From: Pelomonas sp. KK5
GTDB lineage: Bacteria; Pseudomonadota; Gammaproteobacteria; Burkholderiales; Burkholderiaceae_C
Length of the DNA stretch: 48,887 bases
Assembly (NCBI RefSeq): GCF_001984095.1
Contig: NZ_LYVQ01000013.1
Coordinates: 1 to 48,887, forward strand
Direction of reading: 5' to 3'
A program made the translations under genes and the position numbers. Of this stretch, positions 40,834-48,381 are shown in pieces (the stretch's first letter is position 1; each line of letters starts with the position of its first letter). The notes beneath the pieces were generated by a model. The model had not been told where the DNA came from. It searched no databases and saw only the letters and a list, made by a program, of their open reading frames with translations.

Positions 40834-41648
40834 TGATGATGAGCCCGCATCCGGGCCGCTTCGACGGCAAGGTGGCGATCGTCACCGGCGGCGCCTCCGG
40901 CATCGGCGAGGCGACCTGCCGGCGGCTGGTCGCCGAGGGCGCAACGGTGGTCATCGCCGACATCAATGGCGATCGGGCGGCGTCGGTGGCCGCCGAACTT
41001 GGCAGCGCCGCCAGCGCCATGCGCTTCGACGCTGCCGACGTAAGCACGATCGAAAGCCTGGTGCTGGGCACCATCGAGCGCTTCGGCCGCCTGGACGTGC
41101 TGCACAACAACGCCGCCCTCACTTCGCGGGCGCTGCACGCGAAGGACACGAACGCCATCGACATCGGCTTCGATACCTGGGATCTGATCTTCGCCGCCAA
41201 TGTGCGCGGCTATCTGGCTGGCTGCAAGTACGCGCTGCCGACGATGATCAAGCAGGGTGCGGGCGCCATCGTCAACACCGCCTCCACCGGCGCCTTCTCC
41301 GGCGACATCACGCGCATGGCCTACACGGTGTCCAAGGCGGCCATCATCGGCTTGACCCGCCAGATCGCCACCCACCACGGCAAGCAGGGCGTCCGCTGCA
41401 ACGCGGTGGCGCCGGGGCTGGTCATGTCGCCCGGCGCGCGCGCCGCGGTGCCGGACGTCATCCAGGTCATGCAGCGTCATCTGCTGACGCCGGAGATCGG
41501 CGAGCCGGACGACCTGGCCGCCCTGGTCTGCTTCCTCGCCTCCGACGAGGCGCGCTACATCAACGGCCAGACCTATATCGCCGACGGCGGCATGCTGGCC
41601 CACAACCCGGCGATGGCCGATCTCGTCGACCTGGCGGCCAGCCGATGA
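40830..41648 (+). CDS. Short-chain dehydrogenase/reductase
   Basis: The SDR of about 272 aa has the turn TGGASGIG near residues 19-26 and ADIN, an NAD-type Asp, at the end of beta2. NNAA is near 94, Ser is in NTASTGAFSG and YTVSK is the active site. Four successive ATG codons (40830, 40833, 40836, 40839) could serve as start; GAGGA at 40825-40829 favours 40836 or 40839. It should oxidise a pathway alcohol to a ketone with NAD. It overlaps the unknown-function gene upstream and the MFS gene downstream, each by four bases. Confidence 0.9.
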   Translation: MMMMSPHPGRFDGKVAIVTGGASGIGEATCRRLVAEGATVVIADINGDRAASVAAELGSAASAMRFDAADVSTIESLVLGTIERFGRLDVLHNNAALTSRALHAKDTNAIDIGFDTWDLIFAANVRGYLAGCKYALPTMIKQGAGAIVNTASTGAFSGDITRMAYTVSKAAIIGLTRQIATHHGKQGVRCNAVAPGLVMSPGARAAVPDVIQVMQRHLLTPEIGEPDDLAALVCFLASDEARYINGQTYIADGGMLAHNPAMADLVDLAASR

Positions 41649-42901
41649 ACAACAATGAATTCGCGCGCGGCTGGCGCATCCTGCTGCTGGCCCTGGCCGG
41701 CGCGGCCACCACCGCCAGCGTGACGATGCTCTACAGCCTGGGCACGCTGGTGCTGCCGCTGCAGAAGGCCTTCGGCTGGAGCCGGCCCGACCTGCAGATC
41801 GCGATCAGCTTCATGTCCGGCGGCGTGGTCGTCGCCAGCCAGTTGGCCGGCTGGGCCAACCTGCGCTGGGGCCTGCGGCGCATGGCCTTGTTCTCGCTGG
41901 TGGCGCTGGCCCTGGCGCTGTTCGCGATCACACTGATCCCGAACGCGATCGGCTGGCTCTACCTGTTCTATTTCCTGGCCCCGATCGCCGGCACGGGCAT
42001 CACCTTCGTGACCTGGACGCAGCTGATCAGCCAGTGGTTCGATCGCCGCCGCGGCCTGGCGCTGGCGTTGGTGCTCTGCGGCTCGGGCCTGTCGGCCGCG
42101 ATCCTGCCGCCGCTGCTGGGCTGGGCCATCGAGCGCTGGGACTGGCGCGCGGCCTTCCTTGTGCTGGGCGGCCTGCCGCTGGTGCTGACCTGGCCGCTGG
42201 CGCTGCTGTGGTTCAGGGCCAGCCCCGATGCCAGCCCGGATCCTGGCGCGACGCCGCTGAAGGCGGCCGCTGCCGGGCAGCCCGCGGTGGCCGGGCCTTC
42301 GGACTTCCGCACCGCCGTCCGCTCGCGCCGCTTCTGGACACTCAATGTCGCGCTGACGCTGGTCGTCTCGGCCATCGTCGGCATGGTGACCAACACGGTG
42401 CCGCTGCTGCGCGACATCGGGCTCAGCGCCACCGAGGCCGGCAGCGTCTTCGGCAGCTTCGGCATCGCGCTGATCGCCGGCCGGGTCATCGCCGGCTGGC
42501 TGATCGACCGGGTCTGGGCGCCGGGCGTCGCGGCCGTGGCGCTGGCCATGCCTGCCATCGGCTGCCTGATGCTGTGGAGCGCGGGCGCCGGTTCGCCCTC
42601 CTGGTTGCTGGTGCTGGCGGTGTGCCTGGTCGGCGTCGGCACCGGTGCGGAGTTCGACATGTCCGCCTACCTGGTCTCGCGCTATTTCGGGCTGGAGCAC
42701 TATGGCCGCCTGTTCGGCATCCACCTGGGCCTGATCACCGCCGGCAGCATGCTCGCGCCGCTGATGTATGCGGCCATGTACAAGGCCAGCGGCGGCTACG
42801 GGCCCTTGCTCGCGTACAGCACCGCCTGCTGCGTGATCGGACCGGTGCTGTTGTTGACGCTGGGGCGGATGCCGCGAGTGGGGAGCCTGCAGCTGGCGTG
42901 A
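41645..42901 (+). CDS. MFS transporter (monocarboxylate / oxalate-formate type), second copy
   Basis: The 418-aa protein has the same length and plan as the MFS protein encoded at 34364. Parallels are LLLALAGAATTASVTMLYSL near residue 15, RRRGLALALVLCGSGLS near 136, LIAGRVIAGWLIDRVWAPGV and GTGAEFDMSAYLVSRYFGL near the end. The two clearly come from one ancestor. It probably carries an organic acid substrate or intermediate of the pathway. It overlaps the SDR gene and is followed after 48 bases by a TetR gene. Confidence 0.9.
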   Translation: MNNNEFARGWRILLLALAGAATTASVTMLYSLGTLVLPLQKAFGWSRPDLQIAISFMSGGVVVASQLAGWANLRWGLRRMALFSLVALALALFAITLIPNAIGWLYLFYFLAPIAGTGITFVTWTQLISQWFDRRRGLALALVLCGSGLSAAILPPLLGWAIERWDWRAAFLVLGGLPLVLTWPLALLWFRASPDASPDPGATPLKAAAAGQPAVAGPSDFRTAVRSRRFWTLNVALTLVVSAIVGMVTNTVPLLRDIGLSATEAGSVFGSFGIALIAGRVIAGWLIDRVWAPGVAAVALAMPAIGCLMLWSAGAGSPSWLLVLAVCLVGVGTGAEFDMSAYLVSRYFGLEHYGRLFGIHLGLITAGSMLAPLMYAAMYKASGGYGPLLAYSTACCVIGPVLLLTLGRMPRVGSLQLA

Positions 42902-42949
42902 ACGAGAATGATCAGCCTGCTGTCCAAGGCCTGACGCCCCGACACCAAT

Positions 42950-43684
42950 ATGCCCGCTGAGCTTGCGAAGAGGAGCCCCCACCGCGAGGGCGCGCCACGC
43001 CACCGCGCCGACTCCGGCTATGCCCGCGGCGAGGAGACACGTCGCCGCATCATCCAGGTCGCGCTTCGCCTGTTCGGCGAGCGCGGCTTCGAGGGCACGA
43101 CCACCCGCGCGATCGCCGAGATGGCCGGCGTCAACGCCCCCGCGCTGCAGTACTACTTCGACAGCAAGGAAGGCGTCTACCGCGCCTGCGCCCAGTACAT
43201 CGCCGACAGCTCGGCCGCGCATTTCGAGCCGGCGGTGAGCCAGGCGCAGGCAGTGCTGGACGACGACGCCGCCTCGCGCGAGCAGATCTTCGAAGCCTTC
43301 GGCACCCTGCTCGATGCGCTGGCCGATTTCCTGCTGCTGCCCGACGACGCCGCGCACCGCCGGCTCTTCATCACGCACGAACAGGTCGGCCACGGCCCGG
43401 GCGCCCTGCTGGAGCTGCTCGACCAGGGCCTGCGCCCGCGCATGGGCGAGGTGTCGGCGCTGCTGGTCGCCCGCTATTGCGGCGGCACGTCGGAAGACCC
43501 GCTGCTGCGCATGCGCGTGATGATGCTGTGCGGGCAGGTGATCGTGTTCTCGATCGGCCAGCGCTCGCTGCTGTCCAAGCTCGGCTGGCAGGACCTCGGG
43601 CCGGCGCAGTTGGAGGCCATCAAGCAGGCGGCCCGCTCGCAGAGCCGCCTGCTGATGGACAGCTGGGTCGCGCTCAGATCGTGA
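42950..43684 (+). CDS. TetR-family regulator with CecR-like C-terminal domain
   Basis: The 244-aa protein starts with a basic leader of about 25 residues. A TetR helix-turn-helix follows (about 28-75, with TTRAIAEMAGVNAPALQYYF), then a ligand domain of the CecR/DUF1956 type (about 95-235). It is the last gene in the plus direction and overlaps the convergent SDR gene by 11 bases. It may control the operon upstream or the neighbouring minus-strand genes; the two TetR proteins and the AraC protein suggest layered control. Confidence 0.88.
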   Translation: MPAELAKRSPHREGAPRHRADSGYARGEETRRRIIQVALRLFGERGFEGTTTRAIAEMAGVNAPALQYYFDSKEGVYRACAQYIADSSAAHFEPAVSQAQAVLDDDAASREQIFEAFGTLLDALADFLLLPDDAAHRRLFITHEQVGHGPGALLELLDQGLRPRMGEVSALLVARYCGGTSEDPLLRMRVMMLCGQVIVFSIGQRSLLSKLGWQDLGPAQLEAIKQAARSQSRLLMDSWVALRS

Positions 43685-44405
43685 TGCCGCCGTCCACGTT
43701 GTAGGCCTGCCCGGTGATGAACATCGAGTCGTCGCTGGCCAGGAACACCACCAGCGGCGCGATCTCATGGGCCTGGGCGAGCCGGCCCATCGGCTGGCGA
43801 GCGATGAAGTCCTTGCGCGCGGCGACCGGATCGGCGGCGCTGTCGATGCGGCCCTGCAGCGAAGGCGTGTCGACCGTGCCCGGGCAGATCGCATTGCAGC
43901 GCACGCCCTGCTTGACGAAGTCCGCAGCGATGCTCTTGCTCAGGCCGATGACCGCGGCCTTCGAAGCCCCGTAGATGAAGCGGTTGGGCAGGCCCTTGAC
44001 GCCGCAGACGCTGCTCATGTTGACGATGCTGCCGCCGCCCTTGGCGATCATGCCGGGCAGGAAGGCCTGCGCCACCCAGAACTGCGAACGGACGTTGAGG
44101 TCGAAGGCGAAGTCCCAGTCCCGGTCGGTGGCCTGGAGGGCCGTGCCCCCGTGCACGACGCCGGCGCAGTTGAAGATCACGTCCAGCGCCGGCAGCGCCT
44201 CTGCCAAGGCCTGGATGGCGGCCTTGTCCATCACGTCGAGCACGGCGGTGCTGATGTTGGCGACACCCGCGTAGCCGGCCAGCAGTTCCGGATTGACGTC
44301 CGTCGCCCAGACCTGCGCGCCCTCGGCCGCCATCGCCAGGGCCGCGGCCTTGCCGATCCCCTGCCCGGCCGCGGTCACCAGTGCCTTCCTGCCTTCGAGT
44401 CTCAT
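43674..44405 (-). CDS. SDR, BDH2/DHRS6-like (2-keto-3-deoxy-L-fuconate dehydrogenase type)
   Basis: The 243-aa SDR resembles animal BDH2/DHRS6 and bacterial 2-keto-3-deoxy-L-fuconate dehydrogenase to an unusual degree: TAAGQGIGKAAALA, LDVIFNCAGVVHGGT, DWDFAFDLNVRS, YGASKAAVIGLSKSIAADF and NAICPGTVDTPSLQ. Cofactor should be NAD (ATDVN after beta2). The conserved Arg residues that bind a carboxylate in BDH2 appear to be present in the CPGTVDTPSLQGRI part. A substrate with a carboxylate next to a hydroxyl or keto group is therefore likely. It lies 28 bases behind an AraC gene on the same strand and is probably regulated by it. Confidence 0.88.
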   Translation of the reverse strand: MRLEGRKALVTAAGQGIGKAAALAMAAEGAQVWATDVNPELLAGYAGVANISTAVLDVMDKAAIQALAEALPALDVIFNCAGVVHGGTALQATDRDWDFAFDLNVRSQFWVAQAFLPGMIAKGGGSIVNMSSVCGVKGLPNRFIYGASKAAVIGLSKSIAADFVKQGVRCNAICPGTVDTPSLQGRIDSAADPVAARKDFIARQPMGRLAQAHEIAPLVVFLASDDSMFITGQAYNVDGGITI

Positions 44406-44433
44406 GGGGGTTCCTTGTCGTCTCGGGGTGTTG

Positions 44434-45375
44434 TCAGTGATCGGTGCGGACCGGCATGTCGCCGACGAGGCCGGCGAGGCCGAGGTGCTGACGGTACTGC
44501 ACCGGCGTCAGTCCGGTCGCCTTGCGGAAGGCATCGCCGAAGGCCGCCGCGTTGCGGAAACCGCTGCGGTAGGCCACCTGCTTGATCAGCAGCCCGCCAT
44601 CGGACAGCAGCAGCTTGGCGCGCTCGATATGGCTGGCCGCCACATAGCTGCGCAGCGTCTGGCCCGTGCTCTCCTTGAACATCGACGACAGCGAACGGGC
44701 CGGCAGGCCGCAGGCCTGCGCCAGCCCGGCCAGCGTCAGCGATTCCGGGTCGCCGCAGCTTTCCACCAGGTCGCGCAGCCGCGCCAGCTGGGCGGCGCTG
44801 AGCCGACCGGCGGGTGCAGGCTCGCAGGCTTGACTGCCCTGTGCGAAGTGGCGGTGCAATTCCAGCACCAGCATGGTCAGGATGTTCTGGACCTGCAGCG
44901 CCGAGCCAAAGGCCGGCCGGGCGATCTCCTCGGCCAGCCATTGCATGCAGGTCTGCAGGCGCGGGTTGCGGATGTCGATCGTCAGCCCGGGGTCGACTTC
45001 CTTCCAGCGGCAGTCGATCCCGCCCAGCAGGCCGAAGTGCTCGGGCTCGATCACGCAGACCACCGCATGGTGCTCACCCGCGTTCCAGCTGACCACGCGG
45101 GACGAGTCCGGCGGCATCACGTTGAGCATGCCGGCGGCGCGCTTGCGCTCGTCCTCGGCCTGGATCACATAACGTGCCCGGCCCACTGACAGCGGCGACG
45201 GCGGCTCGGCCAGCTCGATCAGGCAGTGCCGGCCTGAGAGGAGCCGGATCTCGCCGGGCGTGGCCCAGCGTATGTCCTGCACCGCCACCTCGTAGTGCGC
45301 CTCCTGGCGCCGGCCGCCAAAGACCTTGTGCGGCGCCAGGCTCTGCATCAGCGACTTCAGTTCAGTGGTCTGCAT
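44434..45375 (-). CDS. AraC-family transcriptional regulator
   Basis: The 313-aa protein has an N-terminal beta-rich ligand domain (about residues 20-180) and a C-terminal AraC DNA-binding domain (about 195-295, with LAQACGLPARSLSSMF and IKQVAYRSGFRNAAAFGDAFRKATG). It is 28 bases upstream of the BDH2-like SDR gene and overlaps the end of the MFS gene by 14 bases, so the set MFS-AraC-SDR is one transcript. The effector is unknown; local control of this three-gene unit is the simplest reading. Confidence 0.9.
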   Translation of the reverse strand: MQTTELKSLMQSLAPHKVFGGRRQEAHYEVAVQDIRWATPGEIRLLSGRHCLIELAEPPSPLSVGRARYVIQAEDERKRAAGMLNVMPPDSSRVVSWNAGEHHAVVCVIEPEHFGLLGGIDCRWKEVDPGLTIDIRNPRLQTCMQWLAEEIARPAFGSALQVQNILTMLVLELHRHFAQGSQACEPAPAGRLSAAQLARLRDLVESCGDPESLTLAGLAQACGLPARSLSSMFKESTGQTLRSYVAASHIERAKLLLSDGGLLIKQVAYRSGFRNAAAFGDAFRKATGLTPVQYRQHLGLAGLVGDMPVRTDH

Positions 45376-46567
45376 GGCTCTCGCTTCCCTTCCTGCTCGC
45401 CTGCCAGGTGCCCAGCGCCAGCGCGCCGGCCATCAGGCCCAGCAGCGTGCTGGCCCCGAGCGCCGCGCCCGCCGCCCCGAACACCAGCGGCATCGTGGCC
45501 ATCGAGAGATGCACGCTCATCGCCCGCAGGGCCAGCGCCTCGCCCTGGCGGCCGGGCGGCGCCACCTCGTGCACGCTGGCCAGGATCGCCGGCTGGACGG
45601 CGCCCAGCGCCAGGCCCAGCACCGAGGCGCCCAGGCCCATCGCCCAGACAGCGCCCAGGAACGGGAACACCAGCAGCACCACGCCCGCCAGGCCCAGCGC
45701 GCCCACCATCATCAGCCGGCGCGACAGCCGCTCGGCCACCAGCGGGATCAGCAGGCGCACCGCCATCGAAGCCACCGCATAGGCCGCCAGCACGCCGCCG
45801 ATCGAGGCCGCGCTGAAGCCTCGCGCATGGCCCAGGATGGGCAGCGCAAAGCCGAACACATCCCAGCTCGTCGACACCAGCCAGTTGATGAACAGCAGGC
45901 GCCGGAAGCCCGGCGAGCGCAGCATCTGCCAGGCTGGCGGCGGCGCCGTTGCCACCGGCGCGGCGCGGGCAATCAACTCCCGCGGCACGCCTCCGGCGAT
46001 CAGCAGGGTAGCGGCCGGCAGCAGGGCCAGCGCCGAGAAGGCGGCGCGAAAGCCGTAGTGGTCGATCAGTACGCCGGCCAGCATCGGCCCGACCAGATTG
46101 GCCACCGAGGGCGCCAGCGCCACGCGGGAGAAGATGCTGATCCGCTCGGCGGCGCTGCGCGCCATGCGGCTGGCCGTACGCTGCACGGCGATCATGCCGA
46201 AGCCCGAACCCGCGCCGCACAGCGCGCCCGTGGCGCAGAGCGCCAGCACATGGCTGCTCAGCGCGCTGCATAGCGCGCCCATCAGCGACAGCGTGGCTGC
46301 CACGCGCACCGGCCGGTGAAAGCCGAATCGGTCGGCCATGCGCCCGGCCGGAATCGCGAACACCGCCGGCACCAGCGCGAAGAAGGCCAGCAGCACGCCC
46401 ACGGTGAAGGCGCCCTGCCCCTGCTGCAGCGCCTGCAGGGGTGCGGCCAGGCGCGCGCCCTGCGTGCAGGCATGCAGGCCGACCTGGCAGCTGACCAGGG
46501 CCAGCAGGGCCATGGCCTGGCTCTCTGCCGCGGGAATCGGTGTTGCGCGGACTTGCGGTTCGCTCAT
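45362..46567 (-). CDS. MFS transporter (drug/sugar efflux-like branch)
   Basis: The 401-aa membrane protein has about 12 hydrophobic segments and the motif GRMADRFGFHRP near residue 73, the A-motif of the major facilitator superfamily after helix 2. It belongs to a different branch from the other two MFS proteins of the window. ATG at 46567 with GGAAAA before it starts the protein as MSEPQVRATPI; a longer reading would add 27 residues of unconvincing sequence. It leads the transcript MFS-AraC-SDR. Substrate unknown. Confidence 0.87.
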   Translation of the reverse strand: MSEPQVRATPIPAAESQAMALLALVSCQVGLHACTQGARLAAPLQALQQGQGAFTVGVLLAFFALVPAVFAIPAGRMADRFGFHRPVRVAATLSLMGALCSALSSHVLALCATGALCGAGSGFGMIAVQRTASRMARSAAERISIFSRVALAPSVANLVGPMLAGVLIDHYGFRAAFSALALLPAATLLIAGGVPRELIARAAPVATAPPPAWQMLRSPGFRRLLFINWLVSTSWDVFGFALPILGHARGFSAASIGGVLAAYAVASMAVRLLIPLVAERLSRRLMMVGALGLAGVVLLVFPFLGAVWAMGLGASVLGLALGAVQPAILASVHEVAPPGRQGEALALRAMSVHLSMATMPLVFGAAGAALGASTLLGLMAGALALGTWQASRKGSESHADH

Positions 46568-46618
46568 TTCAGTTTTCCATAGCGCTGCGCGCCACCCTCG
46601 GCCGATGAAACCCAAGCA

Positions 46619-46691
46619 CCGTTCGCCCTGAGGTATCGAAGGGCCCATGCGAGAGGTCGGGCACAGGGCTTCGATACCTCAGGCCGAACGG
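46619..46691. repeat. Long inverted repeat, 23-bp arms (dispersed Burkholderiales palindrome)
   Basis: The left arm (46619-46641, CCGTTCGCCCTGAGGTATCG plus AAG) and the right arm (46669-46691) are complementary at 22 of 23 positions around a 27-base loop. The sequence is of the CCGTTCGGCCTGAG...TCGAAGG type that I know as a common dispersed repeat in Burkholderiales and some gammaproteobacteria. It lies between the stop of the EamA gene and the start of the MFS gene on the same strand, so it may act as a transcription terminator or mRNA stabiliser for the former. Confidence 0.8.
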
Positions 46692-46729
46692 AGACTGGGC
46701 GAGCGCTGTTGGAGGGTGGCAGCTTCACT

Positions 46730-47638
46730 TCAGGCCTCTCGAAGCTGGACCGAGGCTGAGGGAGACCGGGCCGGCCACAAGACCAGCGCAATCGCCCCGA
46801 TGATCAGCGCAATCGCCGCGCCGTCCTGCCAGTGCAAGGTCTCGCCCAGCAGCGCCGCGCCGGACAGCAGCCCGATCACCGGGATCATGCAGATGCTGAC
46901 GCTGGAGGCCACCGGCGGCAGCGAACGCGCGAGGCTGAACCAGGCCGGCTGGCAGAAGCCGAAGATCAGCGCGGCGTTGTAGGCGATGGCGCCGAGCACC
47001 CGGGGGTCAGGTCTTGCCCAGCGGGCCGACTCGGTGGCCGCGCTCCAGACGCAGGCCACGACGGTGGTGACGACGGTCATCCAGAAGGCGATCGCCAGCG
47101 TCGGCGCCTGCACCCGTGTGCGGCGCAGCTGCTGCGTGCCCAGCGCCCAGATCGCGGTGCCGAACAGCAGCACCGCCGCAGACACCGGCGCGCCGCTCAT
47201 CCGCGCGAACTCGTGCCACAGCAGCAGCACCACACCCGCGCCGGCCGCGAGGATGCCCAGCGCCTGCCGCCCGCGCACCCGCTCGCCGTAGAGTCCCAAC
47301 CCCCACAGGGCCGAGAACACCGGCATCGTGTAACCCAGGATCGCGGCCCGGCCCGAGGGCAGGCCCGGCAGCGCGAGCATCAGGCAGACATGCCAGACCA
47401 CCATGTTCGTCAGCGACAGCACGGCCACGGCCGCCCAGTCCCGCCGGGCGATGCGGAACGGCACCTTGAAGAAGCGCAGCGCCAGTGCCAGGCACGGCAG
47501 GCCGGCCAGCATCGACAAGGCGCGGAAACTCATCGGCGGATACGCATTGACGGCGCTTTTCATCACCGGCCAGTTCAGGCCCCAGACGAGCGTGAGCAGC
47601 ACCAGCGGGATGGCCTGCGAACGGGTCAGCCGTGTCAT
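46730..47638 (-). CDS. EamA-family (DMT) transporter
   Basis: The 302-aa protein has ten predicted membrane helices in two EamA repeats (about residues 8-140 and 155-290), with LVWGLNWPVMK at the start and VASSVSICMIPVIGLLSGA near 248, the typical second-repeat motif. Members export or import metabolites. Its ATG overlaps the stop of the SDR gene as ATGA, so SDR and transporter are coupled. No signal distinguishes the substrate. Confidence 0.9.
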   Translation of the reverse strand: MTRLTRSQAIPLVLLTLVWGLNWPVMKSAVNAYPPMSFRALSMLAGLPCLALALRFFKVPFRIARRDWAAVAVLSLTNMVVWHVCLMLALPGLPSGRAAILGYTMPVFSALWGLGLYGERVRGRQALGILAAGAGVVLLLWHEFARMSGAPVSAAVLLFGTAIWALGTQQLRRTRVQAPTLAIAFWMTVVTTVVACVWSAATESARWARPDPRVLGAIAYNAALIFGFCQPAWFSLARSLPPVASSVSICMIPVIGLLSGAALLGETLHWQDGAAIALIIGAIALVLWPARSPSASVQLREA

Positions 47639-48381
47639 GGAATCATCAACCCGCCGTCGACGGCCAGCGTCTGCCCGGTGATGAAGCGGGCGCCGTCCCC
47701 GGCCAGGAACACCAGCACCGGCGCCATGTCGCGATCCGGGTCGCCGAGCTTGCCGCCCAGCGGGATCAGCATCGCCATCATCCGGTCGTGGGCGGCGAGT
47801 TCGTCCGCGCTCATGCGCTGGCGATGGGTCTCGTACATCGGCGTCCACATGCCGGGCGCGAGTGCGTTGACGGTGATGTTGTGGCGCGCCCATTCCTTGG
47901 CCACCGTGCGCGTCCAGCCCAGCACCGCCGCCTTGGCGGCCGAGTAGTGCGCGCAGCCGGGCATGCCGAGCACGCCGGCCGCCGAGGCGAAGTTGAGGAT
48001 GCGCCCGCCGCCGGCGGCGCGCAGGTGCTCGAAGGCGGCCTGGTTGGTGTTCAGCGTGCCACGGGCGTTGACGTCGAACATCAGGTCCCAGTCCGCAGCG
48101 GCGATCACCTCGGCCGGCGCGGCGCGCTCGACGCCGGCGATGTTGACCAGCACGTCCAGGCCGCCGAGCCAGTCGACGGCGGCGGTGAAGGCCGCGTCCA
48201 CCTCGGCGCGCGAGGCGACGTCGCAGCGGAAATAGCGGGAAGCCTCCAGCGCCGGGCATTCGTTGACGTCGAGCGCCGCCACGCGCGCGCCCGCCGCCAC
48301 GAAGGCTCGCGCGGCACTGGCGCCGATGCCCCGGGCTGCGCCGGTGACGATGATGCGCTTGCCCTTCAGTTCTGAACTCAT
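47635..48381 (-). CDS. Short-chain dehydrogenase/reductase
   Basis: The 248-aa classical SDR has TGAARGIG near residues 13-20, LDVNE after beta2 (NAD-type Asp), NIAG near 83, Ser in NFASAAGVLG and YSAAK near 153. It ends FITGQTLAVDGG. It should oxidise a secondary alcohol with NAD. It overlaps the phosphotransferase gene upstream and the EamA gene downstream by four bases each, a coupled three-gene unit. Confidence 0.9.
   Translation of the reverse strand: MSSELKGKRIIVTGAARGIGASAARAFVAAGARVAALDVNECPALEASRYFRCDVASRAEVDAAFTAAVDWLGGLDVLVNIAGVERAAPAEVIAAADWDLMFDVNARGTLNTNQAAFEHLRAAGGGRILNFASAAGVLGMPGCAHYSAAKAAVLGWTRTVAKEWARHNITVNALAPGMWTPMYETHRQRMSADELAAHDRMMAMLIPLGGKLGDPDRDMAPVLVFLAGDGARFITGQTLAVDGGLMIP

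Noticed and set aside
41573-43894. Minus-strand open frame of about 773 codons
   Set aside because: It runs through the SDR end, MFS and TetR genes on the other strand, with low-complexity Gln/Arg/Ala composition; a shadow frame.
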